From positions 3,968,001-4,032,000 of the forward strand of contig CP021237.1 in NCBI GenBank assembly GCA_002151545.1: a stretch of 64,000 nucleotides of DNA, written 5' to 3'. Source of the DNA: Sphingobacteriaceae bacterium GW460-11-11-14-LB5 (GTDB lineage: Bacteria; Bacteroidota; Bacteroidia; Sphingobacteriales; Sphingobacteriaceae). The position numbers were made by a program, and so were the translations under genes. Numbering within the stretch: position 1 is the stretch's first letter; every line of letters begins with the position of its first letter. Under the pieces are notes generated by a model, which saw nothing but the letters and a program-made list of their open reading frames with translations, made no database searches and was not told where the DNA came from. Below, piece by piece: positions 51,762 through 60,168 of the stretch.

Positions 51762-52513
51762 TGATCGAAATTAAAGATATTTATAAATCGTTCTCCGGAA
51801 ATGATGTATTACAAGGCATTTCCGGAAAGTTTGAAGAAGGTGTAACCAATTTAATTATCGGTGGTTCCGGATCAGGAAAAACAACTCTACTGAAATGTAT
51901 GGTGGGTTTGCATCAGCCAGATTCGGGCTCGGTGTTATACGATGGCCGTGATTTTACACCCATGACCTACGAACAGCGTATTGAAGTGCGTAAAGAAATT
52001 GGCATGTTATTTCAAGGTTCTGCCTTGTTCGATAGTATGACAGTTGAAGAAAACATCATGTTTCCTCTAAATATGTTTACTGATCAAAGCAGAAAAGAAA
52101 AGCTTGAAAGAGTTGATTTTTGTTTAGAGCGCGTAAATCTTGCAGGTAAAAACAAATTGTTCCCGGCAGAATTATCGGGTGGAATGAAAAAACGTGTAGG
52201 TATTGCGCGTGCCATTTCGATGAACCCGAAGTATTTGTTCTGTGATGAGCCAAACTCGGGTTTAGATCCAAAAACTTCAATCGTAATTGATGAGTTGATC
52301 CAGGAAATTACAGAAGAATATAAAACCACAACTATCGTGGTAACGCATGATATGAACTCGGTAATGGGTATTGGCGATTATATTTTGTTCCTGCATGAAG
52401 GAAAGAAATTCTGGGAAGGCAGCAACAAGGAAATTGCACATACTGACATTAAAGAATTAAACGATTTCGTATTCGCCAGCCGCTTCATGAAAGCTGCAAA
52501 AGATAAATTTTAA
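51761..52513 (+). CDS. mlaF: MlaF-family lipid ABC transporter ATPase
   Basis: A 250-residue ATPase. Walker A GGSGSGKTT at 34-42, signature LSGGMKKRVGIARA, Walker B YLFCDEPNSGLDP. The frame extends upstream to 51728, but the ATG at 51761 shares a base with the mlaE stop (TAATG) and gives MIEIKDIYKSFSG, so it is preferred. Energises the MlaE permease. Confidence 0.94.
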   Translation: MIEIKDIYKSFSGNDVLQGISGKFEEGVTNLIIGGSGSGKTTLLKCMVGLHQPDSGSVLYDGRDFTPMTYEQRIEVRKEIGMLFQGSALFDSMTVEENIMFPLNMFTDQSRKEKLERVDFCLERVNLAGKNKLFPAELSGGMKKRVGIARAISMNPKYLFCDEPNSGLDPKTSIVIDELIQEITEEYKTTTIVVTHDMNSVMGIGDYILFLHEGKKFWEGSNKEIAHTDIKELNDFVFASRFMKAAKDKF

Positions 52514-52522
52514 GAAAATTCT

Positions 52523-52530
52523 TATATTTG
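52523..52530 (+). promoter_or_regulatory. Promoter-like -7 box next to the VapC-pair antitoxin start
   Basis: TATATTTG fits TAnnTTTG, three bases before the antitoxin ATG at 52534. No -33 box seen. If used, the mRNA would be leaderless; it may be chance. Confidence 0.3.
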
Positions 52531-52533
52531 TAC

Positions 52534-52776
52534 ATGACTACGGCCACAAAAAATATCATTCACAAATTGGAAACCTTACCAGAAAGCATGGTAAACGAGG
52601 TAGAAGATTTTATTGATTTTTTAAAAGCTAAACATTCGAAGAGTTTTCCAAAGTCAAAAAGCGAACAAAAAAACATTGTTGAAGAACCAAAAAGCTTATA
52701 CGGCGCTGCAAAAGGCCTTTTTATTATCCCTAAAGATTTTAACGAGCCATTAGATGACTTAAAAGAGTATATGTAA
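52534..52776 (+). CDS. Antitoxin (DUF2281-type) of a VapC pair
   Basis: An 80-residue protein. MTTATKNIIHKLETLPESMVNEVEDFIDFLKAKHSK is the DUF2281 N-terminus; the tail (LYGAAKGLFIIPKDFNEPLDDLKEYM) resembles AbrB/Phd-like antitoxin ends that fit into PIN toxins. The ATG at 52534 is chosen over a start two codons earlier. Overlaps the toxin gene by one base (TAATG). Confidence 0.85.
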   Translation: MTTATKNIIHKLETLPESMVNEVEDFIDFLKAKHSKSFPKSKSEQKNIVEEPKSLYGAAKGLFIIPKDFNEPLDDLKEYM

Positions 52777-53159
52777 TGCGGCTTCTGCTAGATACTCATA
52801 TTTTTATCTCCTTAATTAATGAAGATAATGGTCTTGAAGTATCAGTAATAAACAGCATTGAAGATACTAAGAATGATAAGTTCATAAGCATTGCCAGTTT
52901 ATGGGAAATCATTATTAAACTTAATATAGGAAAGCTAATTGTTACCAGAGACTTGGATGAAATGTATGCAGTAATAGATCAATTTAACCTGTCTGTTTTA
53001 AACATACAAAAACACCACTTCGACAAATATTTAGCCTTACCGCTAATTCACAGGGACCCTTTTGACAGATTGATTATTTCACAAGCATTAGCAGATAAGC
53101 TAATCCTAATAACTGACGATCAATACATCAAAAATTATCCTAATTTAAAGCTATTTTAA
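52776..53159 (+). CDS. VapC-family PIN toxin
   Basis: A 127-residue PIN ribonuclease. LLLDTHIFISLI (D6), SIASLWEIIIKLNIGKL (Glu), HRDPFDRLIISQA and LITDDQYI give the acidic metal site and the typical order of a VapC protein. Translation coupled to the DUF2281 antitoxin. It sits between mlaEF and the methyltransferase gene. Confidence 0.9.
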   Translation: MRLLLDTHIFISLINEDNGLEVSVINSIEDTKNDKFISIASLWEIIIKLNIGKLIVTRDLDEMYAVIDQFNLSVLNIQKHHFDKYLALPLIHRDPFDRLIISQALADKLILITDDQYIKNYPNLKLF

Positions 53160-53163
53160 ATAC

Positions 53164-54045
53164 ATGATACAATTACTTGCCCCAACCCACTGGAAAGATT
53201 ATGAACTGATAGATTGCGGGGATTTTGAAAAATTAGAACGTTTTGGAAATGTAACCCTTATCCGTCCTGAACCTCAGGCCGTATGGAAAAAAACATACTC
53301 CGAACAGGATTGGAAAAAAGCGGCCAATATTACTTTCAGGGGGCGTTCGGCTACTTCTGGTGAATGGGTTAAAAAAAATCAATCAATTCCAGATCGCTGG
53401 CATGTAGAATATAAAAACAACGAAGTGGGTATTAAACTCCGCTTAGGCTTAACCTCTTTCAAACATGTAGGCGTATTCCCTGAGCAGGCTGTAAACTGGG
53501 ACTTTATTTCTGCTTCGATTAAAAAATTTAAAACGCCACAGCCTAAAGTTTTAAATCTATTTGCTTATACTGGTGCGGCATCACTAATTGCCAATGCGGC
53601 AGGTGCCGAAACTACTCACGTAGATTCGATTAAACAGGTGGTTACCTGGGCAAATGAAAACCAGGAACTTTCGGGATTGAAAGATACCCGGTGGATGGTA
53701 GAAGATGCTTTAAAATTTGTTAAAAAAGAGCTTAAAAGAGGCAAAAAATACAACGGAATCATATTAGACCCACCTGCTTACGGCCACGGGCCTAATGGCG
53801 AAAAGTGGAAACTCGAAGATCATATCCAGGAAATGATGCAGGATGTAGTACAACTGCTAGATGAAAAAGAACATTTCTTAATCTTAAATACTTACTCTTT
53901 AGGTTTTTCTTCGGTAATTGTAGAAAATTTAATCCGCACATCATTCCCATCTGTTAAAAACCTCGAAACAGGAGAACTGTTTCTACAGGCCACATCGGGC
54001 ATTAAATTGCCTCTGGGTGTTTTTGGCAAATTCTGCAATGTGTAA
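53164..54045 (+). CDS. Class I SAM-dependent methyltransferase (RlmI-like)
   Basis: A 293-residue enzyme. KVLNLFAYTGAASLIANAAG is the SAM-binding motif; ETTHVDSIKQVVTWANEN follows; IILDPPAYGHGPNGEKWKL is the DPPxxG-type catalytic motif seen in 23S rRNA and other cytosine/guanine methyltransferases (RlmI/RlmK group). The N-terminal part is not a PUA domain as in RlmI. Starts four bases after the vapC gene. Confidence 0.85.
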   Translation: MIQLLAPTHWKDYELIDCGDFEKLERFGNVTLIRPEPQAVWKKTYSEQDWKKAANITFRGRSATSGEWVKKNQSIPDRWHVEYKNNEVGIKLRLGLTSFKHVGVFPEQAVNWDFISASIKKFKTPQPKVLNLFAYTGAASLIANAAGAETTHVDSIKQVVTWANENQELSGLKDTRWMVEDALKFVKKELKRGKKYNGIILDPPAYGHGPNGEKWKLEDHIQEMMQDVVQLLDEKEHFLILNTYSLGFSSVIVENLIRTSFPSVKNLETGELFLQATSGIKLPLGVFGKFCNV

Positions 54046-54141
54046 ATGTTGATTACTTTATTTTAAACTACCAGATTTCCACCCTACTTTCATCAAAACA
54101 GATTCGGAAAACTGTTTAAACTTTAATTACTTATAATATCT

Positions 54142-55191
54142 ATGAAATTCCCTCAATTAGCAGGCACACTAATACTTGGTTTTGCCGCAATCAGCTTATT
54201 TGCCAACTGTAATTCAGACGGCAAGAGCAGTGGCGGTATCGGTAAAATCTTTTCATCTGATTCAACCAAAAAGAAAACAGACTCAACGGTTAACGTAATG
54301 AAACCGGTTGATCCAAAGCTTTACGATTCGCTGGTAAAGAAACTGGCAAACGGAGATACTACCGGAAGATGGCCGGTAAAAAAACAACCTTATCCTTTAG
54401 CCGGAGCGATTTTACCTTTTAAACGCATTGTTGTTTATTACGGAAACCTGCATTCGAAAAAAATGGGTGCACTTGGCGAATATGCACCTAAAGAAATGTG
54501 GCAGCGTTTAAATGCAGAGGTTAAACATTGGGAAAAAGCTGATCCTTCTACGCCGGTACAACCAGGCCTGCACTATATTGCTGCAGTAGCCAGCGGAACA
54601 CCAGGTAAAGATGGAAAATACATTAACAGAATGGGTAATAAACAGATTGATTCTGTTTTAAAAATTGCCAAAATGCAACCTAACACCATTGTATTCCTGG
54701 ATCTTCAGGTCGCTTTAAGTACGATTAAAGCAGAGCTGCCTCATATTGCAAAATACCTGGAACTGCCATATGTTCATTTAGGTATTGATCCTGAATTTTC
54801 AATGAAAGACGGATCATTACCAGGTAAAAAAATTGGCACCTACGATGCTGCCGATGTTAATTATGTAACCGGTTATTTAGCAGATATTGTTAAAAAATAC
54901 AATTTGCCTCCAAAAGTTTTTGTATTGCACCGTTTTACAAAGAAGATGGTAACCAATTCGCCTAATATTAAATTACGTCCTGAGGTGCAGGTGGTAATGC
55001 ATATGGATGGATGGGGCGAACCGGAATTAAAAAAAGGTACTTATCGCCACTTTATACAGAGCGAACCGGTACAGTTTACCGGCTTCAAGCTATTTTATAA
55101 AAATGATTTAAAGAAAGAGCCCAAGCGTTTGATGACTCCTGAAGAGCTATTAAAGCTTACACCAAAACCGATATATATTCAATATCAATAA
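54142..55191 (+). CDS. Hypothetical lipoprotein
   Basis: A 349-residue exported protein with lipobox FANC (acylated C23; ILGFAAISLFANC). A Ser/Lys-rich spacer (SSDSTKKKTDSTV) leads to a single domain with alternating strands and helices (RIVVYYGNLHSKKMGALG, NTIVFLDLQVALSTIKAELPHIAKYL, YVHLGIDPEFSM, VFVLHRFTKKMVTN), reminiscent of a TIM barrel. No family recognised; conserved Asp/Glu/His suggest an enzyme. A terminator follows. Confidence 0.75.
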   Translation: MKFPQLAGTLILGFAAISLFANCNSDGKSSGGIGKIFSSDSTKKKTDSTVNVMKPVDPKLYDSLVKKLANGDTTGRWPVKKQPYPLAGAILPFKRIVVYYGNLHSKKMGALGEYAPKEMWQRLNAEVKHWEKADPSTPVQPGLHYIAAVASGTPGKDGKYINRMGNKQIDSVLKIAKMQPNTIVFLDLQVALSTIKAELPHIAKYLELPYVHLGIDPEFSMKDGSLPGKKIGTYDAADVNYVTGYLADIVKKYNLPPKVFVLHRFTKKMVTNSPNIKLRPEVQVVMHMDGWGEPELKKGTYRHFIQSEPVQFTGFKLFYKNDLKKEPKRLMTPEELLKLTPKPIYIQYQ

Positions 55192-55196
55192 ATTTG

Positions 55197-55230
55197 AAAG
55201 CCTGTAATAACCATTACAGGCTTTTTATTT
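55197..55230 (+). terminator. Intrinsic terminator after the lipoprotein gene
   Basis: Perfect 12-base stem AAAGCCTGTAAT/ATTACAGGCTTT with an AACC loop and a T-rich tail. Confidence 0.9.
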
Positions 55231-55394
55231 GCCTTCTGCATAGATACATTTCTTAATGTATTATCCTAAATGTTATCCAAACAGCTTCTACTTAAAACTT
55301 ACAGGAATAATCGGTAAGCAACCAATCTTTAATATCAAAAAAATGTCTTTTTTTGATTGATTAAAAATTGGATTAGATTTTATATACGTAGGAT

Positions 55395-55937
55395 ATGCAA
55401 ACAGCAACATTTGGCGGAGGCTGCTTTTGGTGCACCGAAGCCGTTTTTCAAACGTTAAATGGGGTAAGCCAGGTTACATCGGGCTACATGGGGGGAGATT
55501 TAAAGCATCCTACCTATATGGAAATTTGTAATGGCGATACCGGTCATGCAGAAGTGATTCAAATCGCATTTGATGAAAATGTCATTTCGTTCAATGAGCT
55601 TCTATTGGTATTCTTTAAAACCCATAACCCAACAACCTTAAACAGGCAGGGTAATGATGTTGGTACACAATATCGCTCCGTGGTGTTTTACGAAAATGAA
55701 GATCAGAAAAAGCAGACGGAAGAAATGATAGCAGATTTAACCCGCCAGCATATTTTCGACAAGCCTATTGCGACAGAAGTTTCGCCCGCAGTTGAATTTT
55801 ATGAAGCTGAAGACTATCATCAGAACTATTTCAACCACAATCAGGGGAAACCTTATTGCGCATTTGTGATACAACCAAAACTGAATAAGTTCGCTACTGA
55901 TTTTAAAGATAAAATTAAGCCGGAGCTTTTGGAATAG
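55395..55937 (+). CDS. msrA: Peptide-methionine (S)-S-oxide reductase
   Basis: A 180-residue repair enzyme that reduces methionine sulfoxide. The catalytic C10 and C13 are in GGCFWCTEA; QRGNDVGTQYRSVVF-type sequence (RQGNDVGTQYRS) and YHQNYFNHNQGKPYC follow, with a late Cys as a possible recycling residue. Its stop codon directly abuts the stop codon of the convergent flavoenzyme gene (no bases between). Confidence 0.96.
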   Translation: MQTATFGGGCFWCTEAVFQTLNGVSQVTSGYMGGDLKHPTYMEICNGDTGHAEVIQIAFDENVISFNELLLVFFKTHNPTTLNRQGNDVGTQYRSVVFYENEDQKKQTEEMIADLTRQHIFDKPIATEVSPAVEFYEAEDYHQNYFNHNQGKPYCAFVIQPKLNKFATDFKDKIKPELLE

Positions 55938-57026
55938 TTAAATTTCGAAGGTAAGTAAGGCATGCTGACTTGCAGTATGGATATCTCTCCAAACCCTATT
56001 AATTTCTGATTCTTTTTTTGCAGCGTCTAAACCACAGTACGGAAATAAAGTAGCTGCCGACTTCCAGCAGGCATGGGCCAATTTACGACTAATTGAACTC
56101 ACCTCAATTAACTTGTCTTCAGCAATTTCGCCAGCATCTATTAACTGATCCCAGGATTCATCAAAGATATGGTAGAATTTTGTACGAAGATTTAACACTT
56201 CTTCTTTGCAACGGTTAAGCTCACCGTTAAAAAACAAAATTTGTGCCTCGCTATATCTCCCTAATCCAGAACGCGAATAAAAAGATTGTTCTACCAGTTT
56301 AATAAAATGATTGGTCATGCCTAAACTATTTACCGTTAACGTAGTTTCTGCCAGCTGTAAAAAGGGATAATCAAAGCCGGCATCTTTCACCTCGATGTGC
56401 TGGTTAATTTTAAAGGTCCTGTTTTCATCAACATTTAAATCGCAAACTTCAAAAGCATGACTTCCTGTGGCTATTAAACCGAAGTACGACCAACCCGGCA
56501 AAATATTTACTTCCTCTTTTTTAAGGATGAATGATGTAATTTCAGGTTCTCCATTTTCATCCAAAATATCATCACCAATTTCATTTTTAAGCGTGCAGTT
56601 GGCGGTAAATATGGTTGCATGCAATGCACCGCTGGCATAATTCCATTTTCCGTTAAGCAGATAACCTGCTTGTGTTTTAATGGCTACCCCACCCACAGCA
56701 CCACTCCCGGCAAAACAAACTTCACGGTCGGCAAAAATCTCTTCAGCCAGTTCAGGATTTAAGAAGCCGGCAAACCAACCTGCACCTGCACAAAGTGTGA
56801 TGGTCCAGCCTAAACTGCCATCGGCTTCAGCCAATTCTTCTTCCAATCTTAAAATTTCGGGCAGTTTTTTGTTTGGCCCTCCGTAAATTTCTGGCACAAA
56901 AAGTTTAAACCAATTTTCCTGATATGCCAGCTCCAGAATTTCGGGATGAAGTTTACCCATTTCTTCTGAACGTGCAGCATAAGTTTTTACTTTTTCCTGC
57001 CAGGTGGTGCTTAATGTTTCTTGCAT
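55938..57026 (-). CDS. Acyl-CoA dehydrogenase-like flavoprotein (group D monooxygenase type)
   Basis: A 362-residue acyl-CoA-dehydrogenase-fold protein. An N-terminal helical part (LAYQENWFKLFVPEIYGGP, LEEELAEADGSLGWTITLC), a middle beta domain (VKTQAGYLLNGKWNYASGALHATI-like) and a C-terminal helical part ending INRVWRDIHTASQHALL. That ending resembles flavin-dependent monooxygenases (HsaA/HpaB type) more than true acyl-CoA dehydrogenases, and no catalytic glutamate is clear. It follows pnuT by 30 bases under one TPP riboswitch, which suggests a link to thiamine metabolism, but this is inference. Confidence 0.82.
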   Translation of the reverse strand: MQETLSTTWQEKVKTYAARSEEMGKLHPEILELAYQENWFKLFVPEIYGGPNKKLPEILRLEEELAEADGSLGWTITLCAGAGWFAGFLNPELAEEIFADREVCFAGSGAVGGVAIKTQAGYLLNGKWNYASGALHATIFTANCTLKNEIGDDILDENGEPEITSFILKKEEVNILPGWSYFGLIATGSHAFEVCDLNVDENRTFKINQHIEVKDAGFDYPFLQLAETTLTVNSLGMTNHFIKLVEQSFYSRSGLGRYSEAQILFFNGELNRCKEEVLNLRTKFYHIFDESWDQLIDAGEIAEDKLIEVSSISRKLAHACWKSAATLFPYCGLDAAKKESEINRVWRDIHTASQHALLTFEI

Positions 57027-57056
57027 GTTTTTTTTGTGCTTTGGGTAAGAAGATAA

Positions 57057-57677
57057 TTAAGCCAGTTTGAGTTTGCTTTTGTTAATGATCTTCTTCCAGT
57101 CTAAAAATCCAAATATGGCTACGGTAAACAAAAACGTAGTTAAACAGGCCATAAGTGGAAGCTTTTTATGAAACAGCAACGGAATGGCCACAATATTAGA
57201 AATGTTCAGGAATATCCAGTTTTCGATTTTACGCTTGGCTAACAGCCACATGCCCGCCCAGGCTGTAGAAGATACAAAGGCATCAAAAACAGGCACATCT
57301 GAATCGGTATAATGCCTCAATACAAGATAAAGCACCCCGAAACCAATAACAGAAATTAAAACAGCAATGGTTAATTCGTTATTGCTCGACCACGAAACCT
57401 GGTTTTCTCCCTCCTGTTTTCTTTTTTTCCAGATTATCCAGCCGTATACGCTCATCACCAGATAATAAATACTGAGTAAGGTTTCTGCGTACAGCTTTAC
57501 ATTTAAGAGTAGAAACATCGATAACAGGATCGAAATTATTCCTGTTGGATAAAGCCAGATACTATTTTTCTTCGCCAATAAAACCTCAGATACCCCAAAA
57601 CCCACAGCCAGCCATTCAATTAATGAGGTGTGTAAAATCTGCTCCTGAAAAAGCTTAAACCAATCTTGAAAATTCAT
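57057..57677 (-). CDS. pnuT: PnuT-type thiamine transporter (PnuC family)
   Basis: A 206-residue membrane protein with six to seven helices. WLAVGFGVSEVLLAKKNSIWLYPTG, YAETLLSIYYLVMSVYGWIIW and STAWAGMWLLAKRKIENWIFLN are PnuC-family signatures. PnuC members import nicotinamide riboside; the upstream TPP riboswitch identifies this one as the thiamine-transporting PnuT subtype. Transcribed with the flavoenzyme gene downstream. Confidence 0.92.
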   Translation of the reverse strand: MNFQDWFKLFQEQILHTSLIEWLAVGFGVSEVLLAKKNSIWLYPTGIISILLSMFLLLNVKLYAETLLSIYYLVMSVYGWIIWKKRKQEGENQVSWSSNNELTIAVLISVIGFGVLYLVLRHYTDSDVPVFDAFVSSTAWAGMWLLAKRKIENWIFLNISNIVAIPLLFHKKLPLMACLTTFLFTVAIFGFLDWKKIINKSKLKLA

Positions 57678-57753
57678 TTACAATAATTTGCTTTGCAGCC
57701 GGTAAAATAATTAGATACCGTTTTCGGGGCGAAACAGTTTTGTAAATTTTAAC

Positions 57754-57927
57754 CTCTTCCTACGGCGGCATTACCCGCATCAGGTTCATTAGAAGGTGTA
57801 AGGTTTGAGGCTTAGGGCCTAAGGTTAAACCCTATACCTTAAACCTTTTGGCTTAAACCTCTAAATGGGTATAATCTCAGCAAATTGATGGCAACAGACA
57901 TTGCAACATCAAAAAGCACCCCTTTGA
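57754..57927 (-). promoter_or_regulatory. TPP riboswitch (THI element) with a repeat insertion
   Basis: On the minus strand the conserved pieces appear in order: GGGGTGC (57916-57922), CTGAGATTATACCC (57867-57880), GAACCTGATGCGGG and TAATGCCGCCGTAGG. These are the thiamine-pyrophosphate-binding cores. Between ACCC and GAACCTGAT, where relatives have only a few bases, about 76 bases of heptad repeat are inserted and can fold into a stem. It lies 77 bases upstream of pnuT and just after a promoter box. No clear terminator was found, so control may be at translation. Confidence 0.93.
57793..57862. repeat. Ten heptad units inside the TPP riboswitch
   Basis: Ten exact 7-base units (70 bases). On the plus strand five AAGGTTT-like units are followed by five AACCTTT-like units, making an inverted pair that folds into a long imperfect hairpin. 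CATTTAG and CTAATG at the edges extend the stem. Confidence 0.9.
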
Positions 57928-57933
57928 GCAAGG

Positions 57934-57941
57934 CAAATATA
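57934..57941 (-). promoter_or_regulatory. Predicted promoter -7 box of pnuT
   Basis: TATATTTG on the minus strand, a perfect -7 box, ends seven bases before the riboswitch begins, so the RNA would start with the aptamer. No clear -33 box. Confidence 0.6.
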
Positions 57942-58132
57942 AGAAATAATAATCAGTGACCACCTATCTGTTCTTTTTCATCCGGATGATTAAATATTAC
58001 GGGCTACATTTAAAAAATAACATTATCTAACCATAATTAATTAATTTCGAAGCAGCAAGTTTCAAAAAAAATCTTCTTTTTTGTTTTTACAACACAAAAG
58101 AAACACCAATAAACTATTTAAATCTTAAAACC

Positions 58133-59995
58133 ATGATAAACCTTAATTTTAAAAAAGGTAAATTATTTAAACTTCCTATTTTATTATTTCCACTGGCTTT
58201 TTCTGCTTTTGCACAAGAAAAAAACGAAACTGCTAAAACCCTTCCTGTATTTAAAGATGGCGAGGCACAAATAGTAACCTTATTTGATACGCCCGACAAG
58301 TGGATCCGTACCGATTTATGGGTACAAACAACATTTGATACCGATGGAGATGGAAAACCTGACCGTATGCATGTTGATGTAACACGACCTTACCAGACCG
58401 AAACGGAGGGATTAAAACTCCCTGTTATTTACGAATCAAGCCCTTATTATGCCGGAACGGCCGGAAATGAGAAGGGGGTGTTTTGGGATGTAAAACACGA
58501 AATTGGCGAAAAATCATCTGTAACTCGTGTACACCCTGAGGTAATACGTACAGGTAAAAGACCAATTATCTCAAACTCTTTAATTAGGGAATGGGTAAAA
58601 AGGGGTTTTATTGTAGTACACTCTTCATCACCCGGCACCGGACTATCGCAAGGATCGCCAACAGTAGGTGGAATAAACGAATCGCTGGCTCCAAAAGCCG
58701 TTATCGAATGGCTGGGTGGAAAGGATAATGGTTATACCACTGCAGATGGGAACGAAAAAGTTAAAGCTTACTGGAGTACCGGAAATGTTGGAATGACAGG
58801 AACTTCGTATAACGGAACCATACCGCTAGCCGCAGCAACTACCGGAGTTAATGGGTTAAAAGCAATCATTCCCATTGCACCAAACACCTCCTATTACCAT
58901 TACTACCGCTCAAATGGCCTAGTAAGAAGTCCGGGTGGATATTTAGGAGAAGATGTTGATGTGTTATACGATTACATACACAGTGGTGCAGAAGATAAAA
59001 GAGCCTATGGAAATAAAACGATAAGAGATGGCGAGATGGCCCAGGGAATGGATCGCATAACTGGCGATTATAATAAATTTTGGGCAGGTAGAGATTATTT
59101 AAATGCCATGAAACCGATGAAAGCAGCCTTACTGATGTCGCACGGTTTTAACGACTGGAATGTAATGCCTGAACATAGCTATCGGATTTATAAAGCAGCC
59201 GAGGCCAAAGGTTTACCTGTGCAGATTTTTTATCACCAGCAAGGACACGGTGGTCCGCCGCCCATGAAAATGATGAACAGGTGGTTTACCCGTTATTTGT
59301 TTGGAATCGAAAATGGTGTAGAGAAAGATCCCAAAGCCTGGATCGTGAGGGAAAACCAACCCAATTCGAACCCAACACCATATGTCGATTACCCAAACCC
59401 AGATGCCAGTAATGTAAAACTTTTCCTGGGATCCGGTGGAAATGGTAATGGAAGCCTATATACTGCTAAACCACAGAAACAAGCCGCTGAAACTTTAACA
59501 GATGATGTTTCTTTTTCAGGTAGCGACCTCGCAAAAGCCGAAAACTCAGAACACCGCTTGCTTTATGTAAGTCCTACATTAAAAGAAGCTGTTCACCTAT
59601 CGGGCTTAACACAATTTACAGTTAAGCTGGCCAGCAATAAACTGGCCGCCAATTTCTCGGTTTGGTTGGTTGCTCTACCCTGGACGGAAGGAAACGGCGT
59701 AAAATTAATGGATAATGTAATTACACGTGGCTGGGCCGATCCTCAAAACAATAAGTCGCTAAGTGAAAGTGCGCCTTTAACACCCGGCAAATTTTACGAA
59801 CTCAAATTTAACCTTCAGCCAGATGATCAGATTATACCTGCAGGTAAAAAAATTGCCCTGATGATTTTTTCGAGTGATAAAGAATTTACGCTTTGGCCAA
59901 AAGCCGGAACACAGCTAACCATTGATTTAAATGCAACCACACTTACTTTACCTATAGTGGGTGGAATTAGTGCATTTGAAAAAGCGATAAAATAG
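58133..59995 (+). CDS. Secreted Xaa-Pro dipeptidyl-peptidase/CocE-family hydrolase (S15)
   Basis: A 620-residue exported enzyme; signal peptide about residues 1-28 ending SAFAQ. The catalytic domain has the nucleophile in NVGMTGTSYNGTIPL, Asp in SHGFNDWNVMPEH and His in QQGHGGPP. The C-terminal part (from about residue 440, LFLGSGGNGNGSLY) is the jelly-roll domain of X-Pro dipeptidyl-peptidases. Known relatives cleave X-Pro dipeptides or ester bonds. It is single and has its own terminator. Confidence 0.9.
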   Translation: MINLNFKKGKLFKLPILLFPLAFSAFAQEKNETAKTLPVFKDGEAQIVTLFDTPDKWIRTDLWVQTTFDTDGDGKPDRMHVDVTRPYQTETEGLKLPVIYESSPYYAGTAGNEKGVFWDVKHEIGEKSSVTRVHPEVIRTGKRPIISNSLIREWVKRGFIVVHSSSPGTGLSQGSPTVGGINESLAPKAVIEWLGGKDNGYTTADGNEKVKAYWSTGNVGMTGTSYNGTIPLAAATTGVNGLKAIIPIAPNTSYYHYYRSNGLVRSPGGYLGEDVDVLYDYIHSGAEDKRAYGNKTIRDGEMAQGMDRITGDYNKFWAGRDYLNAMKPMKAALLMSHGFNDWNVMPEHSYRIYKAAEAKGLPVQIFYHQQGHGGPPPMKMMNRWFTRYLFGIENGVEKDPKAWIVRENQPNSNPTPYVDYPNPDASNVKLFLGSGGNGNGSLYTAKPQKQAAETLTDDVSFSGSDLAKAENSEHRLLYVSPTLKEAVHLSGLTQFTVKLASNKLAANFSVWLVALPWTEGNGVKLMDNVITRGWADPQNNKSLSESAPLTPGKFYELKFNLQPDDQIIPAGKKIALMIFSSDKEFTLWPKAGTQLTIDLNATTLTLPIVGGISAFEKAIK

Positions 59996-60017
59996 TATCG
60001 CTTCATTAAAATAAGTT

Positions 60018-60070
60018 AGCCAATATAGCACCATAAATCACATGATTTCGGATGCTATATTGGCTTTTTA
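60018..60070 (+). terminator. Intrinsic terminator after the S15 peptidase
   Basis: A perfect 13-base stem AGCCAATATAGCA/TGCTATATTGGCT, an inner AAATCA-TGATTT hairpin, then T-rich sequence. Confidence 0.85.
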
Positions 60071-60168
60071 TTATCTCCTGATGGCCATCAAACGATGTTA
60101 AGCTTAAAAAAATCACCGCGAAGCAGTTCCTTTGGAACATACGGCCGGGATAACGATCTTGGTAAGAT

